Assembly (NCBI GenBank): GCA_937915485.1
Contig: CALGII010000029.1
Location: 1 to 25,748, forward strand
Reading direction: 5' to 3'
Source of the DNA: an uncultured Ignavibacteriota bacterium
GTDB lineage: Bacteria > Bacteroidota > Ignavibacteria > Tepidaquicellales > Tepidaquicellaceae
DNA: 25,748 bases
Part shown: in pieces, positions 15,069 to 22,691 of the stretch
How positions within the stretch are numbered: position 1 is the stretch's first letter
Layout of the letters: the number at the start of each line of letters is the position of its first letter
Position numbers and translations under genes: made by a program
The notes under the pieces: generated by a model
The model's input: only the letters and a program-made list of their open reading frames with translations
What the model was told of the DNA's origin: nothing
The model's database searches: none

Positions 15069-16394
15069 TTATAATTTACTAATTAGTTTATCCAGAATAT
15101 TCATTCCTTCGTCTATCTTTTCTGGAGTTACAGTAAGCGGAGGTCTGAACCTAATTGATTTCGGACCGCAGCCGAGTATGAGCATTCCTTCATCGACAGC
15201 GTTCTTGACGATTGCGTTTCTCATATCGGTGTCCTTGACGTCGAAAGCGCAGAACAATCCGAGTCCTCTTCCGTTGCTTACTTTTCCGGGATATTTATTC
15301 TCAAGTTCGTGAATCTTGTCCTGCAGGTATTTGCCCGTGGTTTCGGCGTTCTTCACGAGATTTTCTTCCTCGATAATTTCGAGAATTCTCTTGAACCGGA
15401 ACATATCTACGATGTTGCCGCCCCAGGTCGAGTTGATTCTGCTCGGCTTTTTGAATACGTTCTCTTCAACCTCGTCTATCCTGTCGGTAGAAAGAATGCC
15501 GCACACCTGAGTTTTCTTTCCGAAAGAAATCAGGTCGGGTTTTATGAAATGCTCGTGTGCCCACCATTTACCCGTCATCGCGATGCCGGTCTGGACTTCG
15601 TCGATTATGAACATAATGTCATTCTCGTTGCATATCTGCCTCAACTGCATGAAATACTCTTTCCTGAAATGATTGTCGCCGCCTTCGCCCTGAATCGCTT
15701 CGATAATGAGTCCCGCGATGTCGTCCTTGTTATCGTGTATGGCCTTTTTTATTTCATCGAGAGACTGTTTTTCGAGTTCGATTACTTTCTTCAGATTCTC
15801 TTCATTGAGCGGGAAGGTAATCTTCGGATTCGTAACTCTCGGCCAGTCGAATTTCGGGAAATAATAAATCTTAACAGGGTCAGTATTCGTCAATGACAGC
15901 GTGTAACCCGAGCGTCCGTGAAACGCTTCCTTGAAATGAATAATCTTTTTTCCTTTTTCTTCCTTGTATCCTTTTTGAAAATTCTTCTGCACTTTCCAGT
16001 CGATAGCCGCTTTAATCGTATTCTCGACTGCGAGCGCTCCTCCCTCTATGTAGAACGAATACTTGAAATACGAAGGTACAGCGATATTGAAAAAGGTTTC
16101 GACGAATTCCGCCTGTTCTTTCGCGTAGATGTCGGAGAGGGAAGGTTTGTTAAGCGCAATCCTGCCGATTTCCATAATGAACTTCTCGTCATTAAGTTTA
16201 GGATGGTTCATGCCGAGCGGACTCGAGGCGACGAATGTAAAGAAATCGAGCATTCTTTTGCCCCGTTTCGAATCGAAGAGATATCCGTCTTTCGATTCTT
16301 TCAGGTCCAGCGTCATGTCGAATCCGTCAACAAGCATTCTTTTCCTCAGTACATCCTGAACTTCTTCCGGTTTGATGCTGTGTCTTTTAATCAT
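15069..16394 (-). CDS. lat: L-lysine 6-transaminase
   Basis: A 441-residue class III PLP aminotransferase that moves the epsilon-amino group of lysine to 2-oxoglutarate, giving 2-aminoadipate 6-semialdehyde. Diagnostic segments are SSPLGMNHPKL, FYIEGGALAVENTIKAA (PLP phosphate region), FHGRSGYTLSLTNT, IIEAIQGEGGDNHF, IIDEVQTG with the Asp that contacts the PLP nitrogen, and ISFGKKTQVCG with the Schiff-base lysine (Lys293 or 294). The strong resemblance to the Lat subgroup, including KKTQVCG, separates it from ornithine and GABA aminotransferases. It lies 33 bases after purM with no terminator between, so it probably shares that transcript. A dedicated semialdehyde dehydrogenase is not in the window. 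Confidence 0.92.
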   Translation of the reverse strand: MIKRHSIKPEEVQDVLRKRMLVDGFDMTLDLKESKDGYLFDSKRGKRMLDFFTFVASSPLGMNHPKLNDEKFIMEIGRIALNKPSLSDIYAKEQAEFVETFFNIAVPSYFKYSFYIEGGALAVENTIKAAIDWKVQKNFQKGYKEEKGKKIIHFKEAFHGRSGYTLSLTNTDPVKIYYFPKFDWPRVTNPKITFPLNEENLKKVIELEKQSLDEIKKAIHDNKDDIAGLIIEAIQGEGGDNHFRKEYFMQLRQICNENDIMFIIDEVQTGIAMTGKWWAHEHFIKPDLISFGKKTQVCGILSTDRIDEVEENVFKKPSRINSTWGGNIVDMFRFKRILEIIEEENLVKNAETTGKYLQDKIHELENKYPGKVSNGRGLGLFCAFDVKDTDMRNAIVKNAVDEGMLILGCGPKSIRFRPPLTVTPEKIDEGMNILDKLISKL

Positions 16395-16427
16395 AAAACT
16401 TCTGAATTTAAGTTATTGACTTGTGAA

Positions 16428-17417
16428 TTATTTTATGTAACCTATTACGTGTGTTTTTTCTTTGCGTTTTTTCCAGTAAGCCGTGAATTTATCCGCCTCG
16501 GATTTCGCGATTATAACAATGAGACCGATGCCGAGATTGAAAGTCTTCCGCATATCGTTTTCGGGGACGTCACCTTTTTGCTTTATCACGCCGAACAATG
16601 CGGGGCGTTTCCAGGAATCCCAGTCGATAATAATTTCCATTCCTTTCGGAACGACGCGTTTCGTGTTTCCGATTATTCCGCCTCCAGTTATGTGAGATAT
16701 TGATTTAACTTTGAAATGCTTCAATGAATCCTGTATGATGTTCAGGTATGACCTGTGGACTCTGAGAAGTTCCGCGCCGAGCGTGCCTCTCAGACCTTTA
16801 AAGCGAAGTTTATAATCCTTATGGCGGAATATTTTCCTGACGAGCGAGTAGCCGTTAGTATGAAGTCCGTTCGATTCGAAACCGATAAGCACGTCTCCAC
16901 GTTTAACATTCGCGTGATTTACAATTTTTTTCTTATCAACGACGCCGACAATGGTTCCCGCGAGATCGAAGTCGCTTGCGCCGTAAACGCCCGGCATTTC
17001 CGCGGTTTCGCCTCCTATGAGTGACATTGAATTGTTACTGCATCCTCTAACGAGACCCCTGACTATGTTCACGGAATTTTCAACATGAAGTTTACCCGTC
17101 GCGTAATAATCGAGGAAGAAGAGGGGAACGGCTCCGCACACCGCGATATCGTTCACGCAGTGGTTAATCAAATCTTCGCCTACCGTATCGTACTTCCCGA
17201 GCATCGCGGCAATTTTCACTTTTGTCCCTACTCCGTCCGTGCTCGCTACGAAGACAGGATTGCGCGTGTTTTTAACGTTTAATTCGTAAAACGCGCCGAA
17301 ATTTCCGATGCCCGACAGAACATTTTTGCTGAAAGTGGTTTTTACCAACGGTTTAATTCTGTCTAAAAATGCATCTGCTTTTTGAATATTTACGCCTGAG
17401 GATTTATATGAAGTCAT
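16428..17417 (-). CDS. purM: Phosphoribosylformylglycinamidine cyclo-ligase (AIR synthetase)
   Basis: A cytoplasmic enzyme of purine synthesis converting FGAM to AIR with ATP. Motifs: YKSSGVNIQKAD near the N-terminus, ASTDGVGTKVKIA, HCVNDIAVCGAVPLFFLDYYATG, LIGGETAEMPGVY, SNGLHTNGYSLVRK, ISHITGGG and the C-terminal GIGLIVIIAK. I start it at the internal ATG (MTSYKSSG, 329 residues), because the longer frame to 17444 adds nine hydrophobic residues absent from the family. There is no terminator before lat. A short palindrome lies about 60 bases upstream. Confidence 0.95.
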   Translation of the reverse strand: MTSYKSSGVNIQKADAFLDRIKPLVKTTFSKNVLSGIGNFGAFYELNVKNTRNPVFVASTDGVGTKVKIAAMLGKYDTVGEDLINHCVNDIAVCGAVPLFFLDYYATGKLHVENSVNIVRGLVRGCSNNSMSLIGGETAEMPGVYGASDFDLAGTIVGVVDKKKIVNHANVKRGDVLIGFESNGLHTNGYSLVRKIFRHKDYKLRFKGLRGTLGAELLRVHRSYLNIIQDSLKHFKVKSISHITGGGIIGNTKRVVPKGMEIIIDWDSWKRPALFGVIKQKGDVPENDMRKTFNLGIGLIVIIAKSEADKFTAYWKKRKEKTHVIGYIK

Positions 17418-17476
17418 AAACAAAAATATGCATATAAAACCCATTTTTCAATTCATTTTGCGGGAAAAATACTGTG

Positions 17477-17491
17477 TTTAAACGGTTTAAA
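17477..17491 (-). promoter_or_regulatory. Palindrome upstream of purM
   Basis: TTTAAAC-G-GTTTAAA is a perfect 7-bp inverted repeat in the 112-base rsmI-purM gap, 60-74 bases before the purM start. It could be an operator or chance in AT-rich DNA. No purine riboswitch fold is seen in this gap. Confidence 0.3.
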
Positions 17492-17529
17492 GCGTGTTTT
17501 GCTTTTTAGAAAATTTGATGCGGAAAGAA

Positions 17530-18318
17530 TCAGGCATTCTTGATGACAAGAACGAATTCCGCTTTTGGTTTTGAATCGCCGAAATGTTCATTGATATTTT
17601 TTTCGACTTCAGAAGGTGTGCCGCGGAAGTGCAATTCGTTTTCCGTTGAGAGATTGAGCGCGATGAAAATTTCACGTTCGGGCATTTTATCTTTGATGTC
17701 ATTTATGAGCGTCATCATTCTGTACGGCGTATCCATCAAAATAATAGGATGATTCATTGCCGAAAGTGAACCAAGTTCGAGCGAACGAACTTCCTTTTTC
17801 GGTGATAGGAATCCGTAGAAATAAAAACGGCTAATGTCAAATCCCGAAAGTACAACGGCTGATATTACCGAATTGGCTCCGTGAACGAACTCGAAAGGGA
17901 TTTTGTAATCGATGCAGAGTCGGACAAGTTTCAGTCCCGGATCGGCGAAGACGGGAGTGCCGCAATCGGAAACGAGGGAAATTGTTTTCCCGCCGAGCAA
18001 GTCCTTTATATATTCGCCCGCGGTTTCATTCTCGTTGTGCTCATCGAGCACTCGTAGTTCTTTTCTTATATCGAAGAACCTCAGCAGCCGCGATGTGATT
18101 TTAGTATCTTCGCAGATTATGTAATCGGAATTACTCAGAGCGTTCAACGCTCTTATAGTAATGTCGGAATAATCGCCGATAGGTGTGGAGACAAGATATA
18201 ATCTGCCTTTAGGTGAAGATGATGATAGAATATTTTCCGCATCCGTCAATACATCCGTTAAGACGGGAGTTTCGAAATCTTGAGGCCGGCGTTTCTTCTT
18301 ATTTCCCCGTGCTGCCAT
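17530..18318 (-). CDS. rsmI: RsmI-family 16S rRNA 2'-O-methyltransferase
   Basis: A 262-residue SAM-dependent methyltransferase of the tetrapyrrole-methylase fold; RsmI methylates C1402 of 16S rRNA. Motifs: LYLVSTPIGDYSDITIRAL (40-58), CEDTKITSRLL (69-79), SDCGTPVFADPG (117-128), GANSVISAVVLSGF (147-160). It is divergent: the usual SDAGTPGISDPG, GPSA and RELTK are SDCGTPVFADPG, GANS and LNLST. It carries about 38 extra basic/acidic residues at the N-terminus and a shorter C-terminus than E. coli RsmI. The start overlaps dut by 20 bases. Family membership is sound; the precise target is inferred. Confidence 0.8.
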   Translation of the reverse strand: MAARGNKKKRRPQDFETPVLTDVLTDAENILSSSSPKGRLYLVSTPIGDYSDITIRALNALSNSDYIICEDTKITSRLLRFFDIRKELRVLDEHNENETAGEYIKDLLGGKTISLVSDCGTPVFADPGLKLVRLCIDYKIPFEFVHGANSVISAVVLSGFDISRFYFYGFLSPKKEVRSLELGSLSAMNHPIILMDTPYRMMTLINDIKDKMPEREIFIALNLSTENELHFRGTPSEVEKNINEHFGDSKPKAEFVLVIKNA

Positions 18319-18739
18319 ATCCTCCGCTGCCTCTTTCGGTGTCGGTTATGTTGTCCGAAAATTTCAAGACTGCTTTCTCATATTTCGCAATAATCAACTG
18401 CGCAATTCTGTCACCGAAATTCACGGGAAAATCTTTCGTTCCGTGATTGACGAGAAGGACTTTTACTTCGCCCCTGTAATCCGAATCTATCGTGCCCGGC
18501 GAATTCAGAACAGTTATGCCGTGTTTCAGAGCGAGTCCGCTTCTGGGACGCACCTGACCTTCGTAACCTTTCGGTATCTCTATGAGAAGATTTGTCGGAA
18601 CGAGTTTTGCTTCACCCGGTTTTACGGTAATCAAATCTTTTGACGATGAAGAGAGATCCATACCCGCCGAGCCGTCGGTGGCGTAAGAGGGGATGACGCA
18701 GTCTTCTTCAGGATTATATTTCGTGAATTTTATTTCCAT
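18299..18739 (-). CDS. dut: dUTP diphosphatase
   Basis: A 146-residue trimeric dUTPase that hydrolyses dUTP to dUMP, preventing uracil in DNA and feeding dTMP synthesis. All five motifs are present in order: GSAGMDLSSS, RPRSGLA, GTIDSDYRGEV (with catalytic Asp and the base-binding Tyr), GDRIAQLI and RGSGGYGSTGK at the C-terminus. Length is standard. It overlaps rsmI by 20 bases. The ATG lies 2 bases beyond the T-tract of the preceding terminator, so its mRNA has nearly no leader unless made by read-through. Confidence 0.96.
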   Translation of the reverse strand: MEIKFTKYNPEEDCVIPSYATDGSAGMDLSSSSKDLITVKPGEAKLVPTNLLIEIPKGYEGQVRPRSGLALKHGITVLNSPGTIDSDYRGEVKVLLVNHGTKDFPVNFGDRIAQLIIAKYEKAVLKFSDNITDTERGSGGYGSTGK

Positions 18740-18741
18740 AT

Positions 18742-18771
18742 AAAAAAAGGCTGCCTGAAAAACCGGCAGCC
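18742..18771 (-). terminator. Intrinsic terminator before dut
   Basis: GGCTGCC (18749-18755) and GGCAGCC (18765-18771) form a 7-bp GC-rich stem with a 9-base loop. Seven T follow on the minus strand, and the dut ATG comes two bases later. Confidence 0.9.
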
Positions 18772-18790
18772 GTTTAGAAAATCTTTTTTA

Positions 18791-19159
18791 TCAACTGTTA
18801 ATTGCACTTCCAAGCACTCCAAGCGCGAGCATTATAACTACGACTATTATAGCGAGAATTCCGAGAATAACCTGTATAATACCGAGCCACATACCGACTT
18901 GCGCCATCGTTTTACCCGCCGGGTCGGATTGTCCTGCATTGATTGCATTCACTTCCTTTTTACCGATTATCCAGGCAGGAATCGCCGCAAAAATTCCACA
19001 TGCTACCCATGACAAAATACCGAGCACGAGCGCCCAGATCGCGTTGCTGCTTGCCTTGCCGGAAGAAACCGGACTGCCGCCCATCGGAGGGGGAGGAGGA
19101 GGCGGAGGTGGAGGCGCGAAGCCTGTTCCGCTGTCCTGAAAATGTAAATTATTATTCAT
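18791..19159 (-). CDS. DUF4190-like small membrane protein with polyproline tract
   Basis: A 122-residue protein. Residues 1-15 are polar, 16-25 are ten consecutive prolines, then a flexible Ser/Gly segment. Two hydrophobic regions follow (about 40-65 and 87-118) resembling DUF4190: SNAIWALVLGILSWVACG, then KTMAQVGMWLGIIQVILG. The middle loop is charged (GKKEVNAINAG). Function is unknown. Ten prolines in a row should stall ribosomes and need elongation factor P. It stands between tatD and dut and ends at a strong terminator. Confidence 0.75.
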   Translation of the reverse strand: MNNNLHFQDSGTGFAPPPPPPPPPPMGGSPVSSGKASSNAIWALVLGILSWVACGIFAAIPAWIIGKKEVNAINAGQSDPAGKTMAQVGMWLGIIQVILGILAIIVVVIMLALGVLGSAINS

Positions 19160-19247
19160 AGCATTCGATTAAGTTTAAAGGTGTTCTAATATAAAATAAA
19201 AAATAAAGTTATTCAAGTTTGATAGAAATCAGATGTTTATCAGTGTA

Positions 19248-20018
19248 TCATTTAAAAATTCCCGGGAAAACTATTTCCGTATTCTTTCTAAGTTGCGCAA
19301 TCAATTCCTCTTCTCCTATATTTTTAATTTTCGATATTTTCTTTATTGTATCGACAACATAGGCGGGCTGATTCTTCTTGCCTCTATGGGGCATCGGCGC
19401 GAGAAAAGGGGAATCGGTTTCGGAAAGCATTTTCCCGACGGGTGTCTTTTCCACGAGCCCGATGCCTTCGAATTTTTTATAAGTGATGTTGCCGCAGTAA
19501 GAAACGAAGAAACCTTCGCAGGAAATTACTTTTTCAAGTTCATCTTCCGTTCCGGAGAAGCAATGAAATTGCGCCTTGACTTTTCCTCGGTAGCCGTTGA
19601 TGATTTCGATCGAGTCCGCGACGGAATCCCGCGTATGAATTATAACGGGAAGACCGTGTTTCACGGCGAGTTCGAGATGTAAACTGAAAAATTCCTTTTG
19701 TTTTTCGATGTAAGTTTTATCCCAGTAATAATCGAGACCTGTTTCGCCGATTCCGACGACTTTGTTTTCTTTAAGCAGGGTTTCGAGTTTAAGAAATTCC
19801 GATTCATCCATATCCTTAATATCGCCCGGATGGAAGCCCAGAGCGGCATAGAGCATTTCATATTTTGATGTAAGTTCAAGAATAACATCGCATGTTCTTA
19901 AATCAACGGCGGGAATAATGATTTTTTCAACGCCTGCCTTCGAAGCGTTATCGATAATTTCATCTATGTTATCGAGAATCTCGGGGAAATAAAAATGCGC
20001 GTGCGTATCAATAATCAT
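19248..20018 (-). CDS. tatD: TatD-family metal-dependent hydrolase / DNase
   Basis: A 256-residue TIM-barrel hydrolase. Metal and catalytic motifs: DTHAH at the N-terminus, VVGIGETGLDYYWD with the bridging Glu, VIIHTRD, FHCFSG and SETDSPFLAP with the Asp. All expected ligands are present. TatD proteins act as 3'-5' exonucleases or endonucleases in DNA repair and turnover. The start overlaps the end of pnp by 11 bases, so the two are coupled. Length is normal. Confidence 0.93.
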   Translation of the reverse strand: MIIDTHAHFYFPEILDNIDEIIDNASKAGVEKIIIPAVDLRTCDVILELTSKYEMLYAALGFHPGDIKDMDESEFLKLETLLKENKVVGIGETGLDYYWDKTYIEKQKEFFSLHLELAVKHGLPVIIHTRDSVADSIEIINGYRGKVKAQFHCFSGTEDELEKVISCEGFFVSYCGNITYKKFEGIGLVEKTPVGKMLSETDSPFLAPMPHRGKKNQPAYVVDTIKKISKIKNIGEEELIAQLRKNTEIVFPGIFK

Positions 20019-20706
20019 CTATGAGTCTCTTTAAGTATTCGGAAAACCTTTTATACGCTTTCGCTCCCGCTTCGACGACTTCATCGTGTGTGACGGTAAC
20101 GGGCATACCCGAGAACAACCTGTTCGTGATGCAGGATATTCCGAGCGTGCTTATTCCGAGTTCGTGAGCCCTCAGCAGGTCCGGTATTGTAGACATTCCC
20201 GCGGCGTCGGCGCCCGTTCTTTTCAGGAAAGCGATTTCGGAACGTGTTTCATAAACAGGTCCCGTTGAGGCGATGTAACAGCCTTCGAAAACCTTCAGGT
20301 TGTTTCTGACGGCGCATTCCCGCGCCCATTTAATTACTTCATCACCGCTAAACCGTATGGGTTTTTGCACAAGACGTTTACCGAAAAAATTTATGTGCGA
20401 CTTTATGAGCATTAAATCGGCGACCTTATACAAAGGATTAAGGCCGCCCGCCGCGTTCGTAATAATAAGAAAATCCAGATTGAGGTCTTTCGCGAGATTA
20501 ACGTTCCTGTAAACTTTTTCCCGTGAATACGTTTCATAAAAATGGTTCCTGCCTGTAAACAAAAATACAGGTTTGCCGTTTATTTTTCCTTCAATGACCG
20601 ATTTCTTATGAATTCCTCCGAGTTCGGAATAAATCACGTCTGGATTTTCAAGTTCCTTCGTGAAACCCGACAGCCCCGAGCCCAATATTACACCAATTTT
20701 CCACAT
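20008..20706 (-). CDS. Purine nucleoside phosphorylase (trimeric type)
   Basis: A 232-residue member of the PNP/MTAP (NP-II) family that phosphorolyses inosine and guanosine. Motifs: GVILGSGL at 5-12, GRNHFYE (phosphate binding), ITNAAGGLNP, STGPVYETRSEIAFL, GADAAGMSTIPD and ISCITNR. The Asn in SCITN is the base-reading residue of 6-oxopurine-specific PNPs, which argues against methylthioadenosine phosphorylase. The protein begins right at the first strand and lacks the ~20-residue N-terminal helix seen in many homologues. Its products feed hpt, encoded elsewhere in the window. Confidence 0.9.
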   Translation of the reverse strand: MWKIGVILGSGLSGFTKELENPDVIYSELGGIHKKSVIEGKINGKPVFLFTGRNHFYETYSREKVYRNVNLAKDLNLDFLIITNAAGGLNPLYKVADLMLIKSHINFFGKRLVQKPIRFSGDEVIKWARECAVRNNLKVFEGCYIASTGPVYETRSEIAFLKRTGADAAGMSTIPDLLRAHELGISTLGISCITNRLFSGMPVTVTHDEVVEAGAKAYKRFSEYLKRLIDDY

Positions 20707-20799
20707 TTCTTGAAAATAATGAAAATCTGTCTTATTTTTAAGCCAGAATTCATTTTTAAGGAAATTCCTTGCTAATGAAAAGTAATATTTGAATTCAAA

Positions 20800-20824
20800 T
20801 TGACGTTAACTTTTAATATATTTG
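20800..20824 (+). promoter_or_regulatory. Possible promoter for the TPR gene
   Basis: TATATTTG (20817-20824) matches the Bacteroidota -7 element TAnnTTTG, with TTGACG upstream at 20800-20805. The spacing (11 bases between the two) is shorter than usual, so the call is weak. It lies in the 149-base gap between divergent pnp and the TPR gene. Confidence 0.3.
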
Positions 20825-20855
20825 TACAGTTAGATATTTTAATAAAATGAATTAA

Positions 20856-21341
20856 ATGGGAACAAAATATCTAATAGAGAAATCGAAGGAATATTTCGAG
20901 ACGGGATACCGTCTTCACATTGACGGAAATTACGACGAAGCGATTTCGTTTTACGAAAAATCGCTTGAGGCGTTTCCGACAGCGGAGACATACACGTTTC
21001 TCGGCTGGAGCCTCAGCATGAAAGGGGAATATGAAAAGGCTATAGATGAGTGCAAGAAAGCCGTTGAAATAGACCCTGAATACGGAAATCCGTATAACGA
21101 CATAGGCGCGTATCTTATTAATCTTGAGCAGTACGAGGAGGCAATCGCCTGGCTCGAACTCGCGCTTAAGGCGGAGAAATATACGAGCAAGGAATTCGCG
21201 CATTATAATCTGGGAGTCGTTTACGAAAAACTCGGTTTATGGTTCGAGGCATTGGCTGAATACAGTAAGGCGTATGAATTGAATCAGGGCTACATAATTG
21301 CGGAAAAAAGCCGCGAACGTCTTCAATCAAAAATGAATTAA
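20856..21341 (+). CDS. Cytoplasmic TPR-repeat protein
   Basis: A 161-residue protein of three to four tetratricopeptide repeats and no signal peptide. The clearest are GNYDEAISFYEKSLEAFPTA, GEYEKAIDECKKAVEIDPEY, EQYEEAIAWLELALKAEK and GLWFEALAEYSKAYELN. It should form a short superhelical interaction scaffold; its partner is not known. It lies 22 bases before a T9SS-tagged gene and may be co-transcribed with it. Confidence 0.88.
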   Translation: MGTKYLIEKSKEYFETGYRLHIDGNYDEAISFYEKSLEAFPTAETYTFLGWSLSMKGEYEKAIDECKKAVEIDPEYGNPYNDIGAYLINLEQYEEAIAWLELALKAEKYTSKEFAHYNLGVVYEKLGLWFEALAEYSKAYELNQGYIIAEKSRERLQSKMN

Positions 21342-21363
21342 TTTCATAAATAAAAAAAGTAAA

Positions 21364-22104
21364 ATGAAAAAAGTAATCCCCTTGTTATTGGTCTTATTTG
21401 TCTTTGCGGGAATCGCGCAGAGTCAGTCATTTCAGTTTTACAGGGTATCTCCTCCGACAGTATATGGAGACACTTCATCCATTATGCCCGCTGTAACAGT
21501 CGCGTATTTCAAGAATCTTTCTTCAGGAAATCAGAATTACAAGTTCATCAGGGTCGTTAACAATCTGCCGGATACCACATGGTCAAGCAGTATGTGTGTT
21601 CAGTTCTGTTATAGTTCCGAAGTAAGTGAAATACCGCCTTTAGGCGCTCCTCCAATTTCACTTCCGCCAAACGGTCAGGACAGTCTCCTTATTGACGTAA
21701 TAGGACCTACGCCGGGTCTTGCAACGATTGTGATAAAATGTTTTGTCGAAACCAATCCGAGCAATTTTATTACAGATACATTCCGCGTACAAATGGGTAC
21801 AGTCGGGATAAGACAGATTTCGACTGTTGTTGACGGATACGAACTCGGGCAGAATTATCCCAATCCGTTCAACCCCGTAACAAAGATTAATTTTTCAGTT
21901 CCCAAATCGGAAAAGGTGTCGCTGAAAGTTTATGACATACTCGGAAACGAAGTCGCCGACCTTATTCCTTATAAAGTCGCCGCACCTGGTTCTTATTCGG
22001 TTGAATTTGACGCGAATTCCTACAAACTCTCTTCGGGAATTTATTATTACACACTGAGAGCAGGAAATTTCGTATCAACCAAGAAAATGATTCTCGTAAA
22101 ATAA
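21364..22104 (+). CDS. Small secreted protein with T9SS sorting domain
   Basis: A 246-residue protein with a signal peptide (1-20, ending GIAQSQ). The beta-rich middle has no recognised family; it reads like a small Ig-like or cupredoxin-like domain (VAYFKNLSSGNQNYKFIRVV, then LPPNGQDSLLIDVIGP). The sorting domain starts near Asn164 (QNYPNPFNPVTKINFSVP), with LKVYDILGNEV and LSSGIYYYTL, and ends MILVK. Export through T9SS is expected. It is closed by an intrinsic terminator. Confidence 0.85.
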   Translation: MKKVIPLLLVLFVFAGIAQSQSFQFYRVSPPTVYGDTSSIMPAVTVAYFKNLSSGNQNYKFIRVVNNLPDTTWSSSMCVQFCYSSEVSEIPPLGAPPISLPPNGQDSLLIDVIGPTPGLATIVIKCFVETNPSNFITDTFRVQMGTVGIRQISTVVDGYELGQNYPNPFNPVTKINFSVPKSEKVSLKVYDILGNEVADLIPYKVAAPGSYSVEFDANSYKLSSGIYYYTLRAGNFVSTKKMILVK

Positions 22105-22114
22105 AATTTTACTG

Positions 22115-22154
22115 AAATAATCGTTCTCTATGCATTGCGGGGAACGATTATTTT
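22115..22154 (+). terminator. Intrinsic terminator after the small T9SS gene
   Basis: A perfect 12-bp stem, AAATAATCGTTC (22115-22126) with GAACGATTATTT (22142-22153), has a 15-base loop and runs into a short T/A tail. The weak U-tract makes termination partial or protein-assisted. Confidence 0.7.
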
Positions 22155-22190
22155 ATATACTCAATTATATTGAAAAAAGACACAGTCTGA

Positions 22191-22682
22191 ATGGATTACA
22201 TTAAGTACAAGGACTTAACATTGCTCGAAAAGACGTATCTGCCTCAGATAGCGAAAGGACTGGCTTTGACGCTTCAACAGGTTTTCCGCCCGAAATTCAC
22301 GAGGCAGTATCCTGAAGAGAAGTGGGACGCCCCCGCGAGTTTCAGAGGAAGGCCTGTGCTCGTGCAGGAGGACAACGGCGTTGAAAGGTGCGTTGCCTGC
22401 GGGCTATGCTCACGCGTATGTCCCGCGCTGGCTATCGAAGTTCAGGCGAGCGAGACTGAACTTGAGAAAGAGCGTTACCCCGAAAAGTTCGAGATAAACA
22501 TGGTTAGATGCATATTCTGCGGGTTCTGCGAGGAAGTCTGCCCTGAAGAGGCTATCGTAATGAGCAATGAATATGAACTAGTATTCACTTCTCAGAATGA
22601 AGCGGTGTTCGGCAAAGATAAACTGCTCGTGCCGCGGAAGAATCTCGAGAGCAGGCTTAAGTTCCTGAAAGAAAAAAGATAA
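22191..22682 (+). CDS. nuoI: NADH-quinone oxidoreductase subunit I (two 4Fe-4S ferredoxin)
   Basis: A 163-residue peripheral-arm subunit of complex I that carries electrons between iron-sulphur clusters. It has two CxxCxxCxxxCP motifs: Cys67/70/73/77 (CVACGLCSRVCP) and Cys107/110/113/117 (CIFCGFCEEVCP). The N-terminal amphipathic segment (LALTLQQVFRPKFTRQYPEE) and the C-terminal tail fit NuoI rather than a soluble ferredoxin. No other nuo gene is next to it; the neighbours are a T9SS protein and a CorC protein. It is therefore either a dispersed complex I gene or an extra copy. No SD is seen. Confidence 0.9.
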   Translation: MDYIKYKDLTLLEKTYLPQIAKGLALTLQQVFRPKFTRQYPEEKWDAPASFRGRPVLVQEDNGVERCVACGLCSRVCPALAIEVQASETELEKERYPEKFEINMVRCIFCGFCEEVCPEEAIVMSNEYELVFTSQNEAVFGKDKLLVPRKNLESRLKFLKEKR

Positions 22683-22691
22683 TACTAAACT

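Noticed and set aside
15918..16703. Plus-strand frame of 261 codons across lat and purM
   Set aside because: Antisense to two well-recognised enzymes and spans their junction; no family features.
17418..17444. Upstream start for purM adding nine hydrophobic residues
   Set aside because: The addition is not found in PurM proteins; the internal ATG gives the normal N-terminus.
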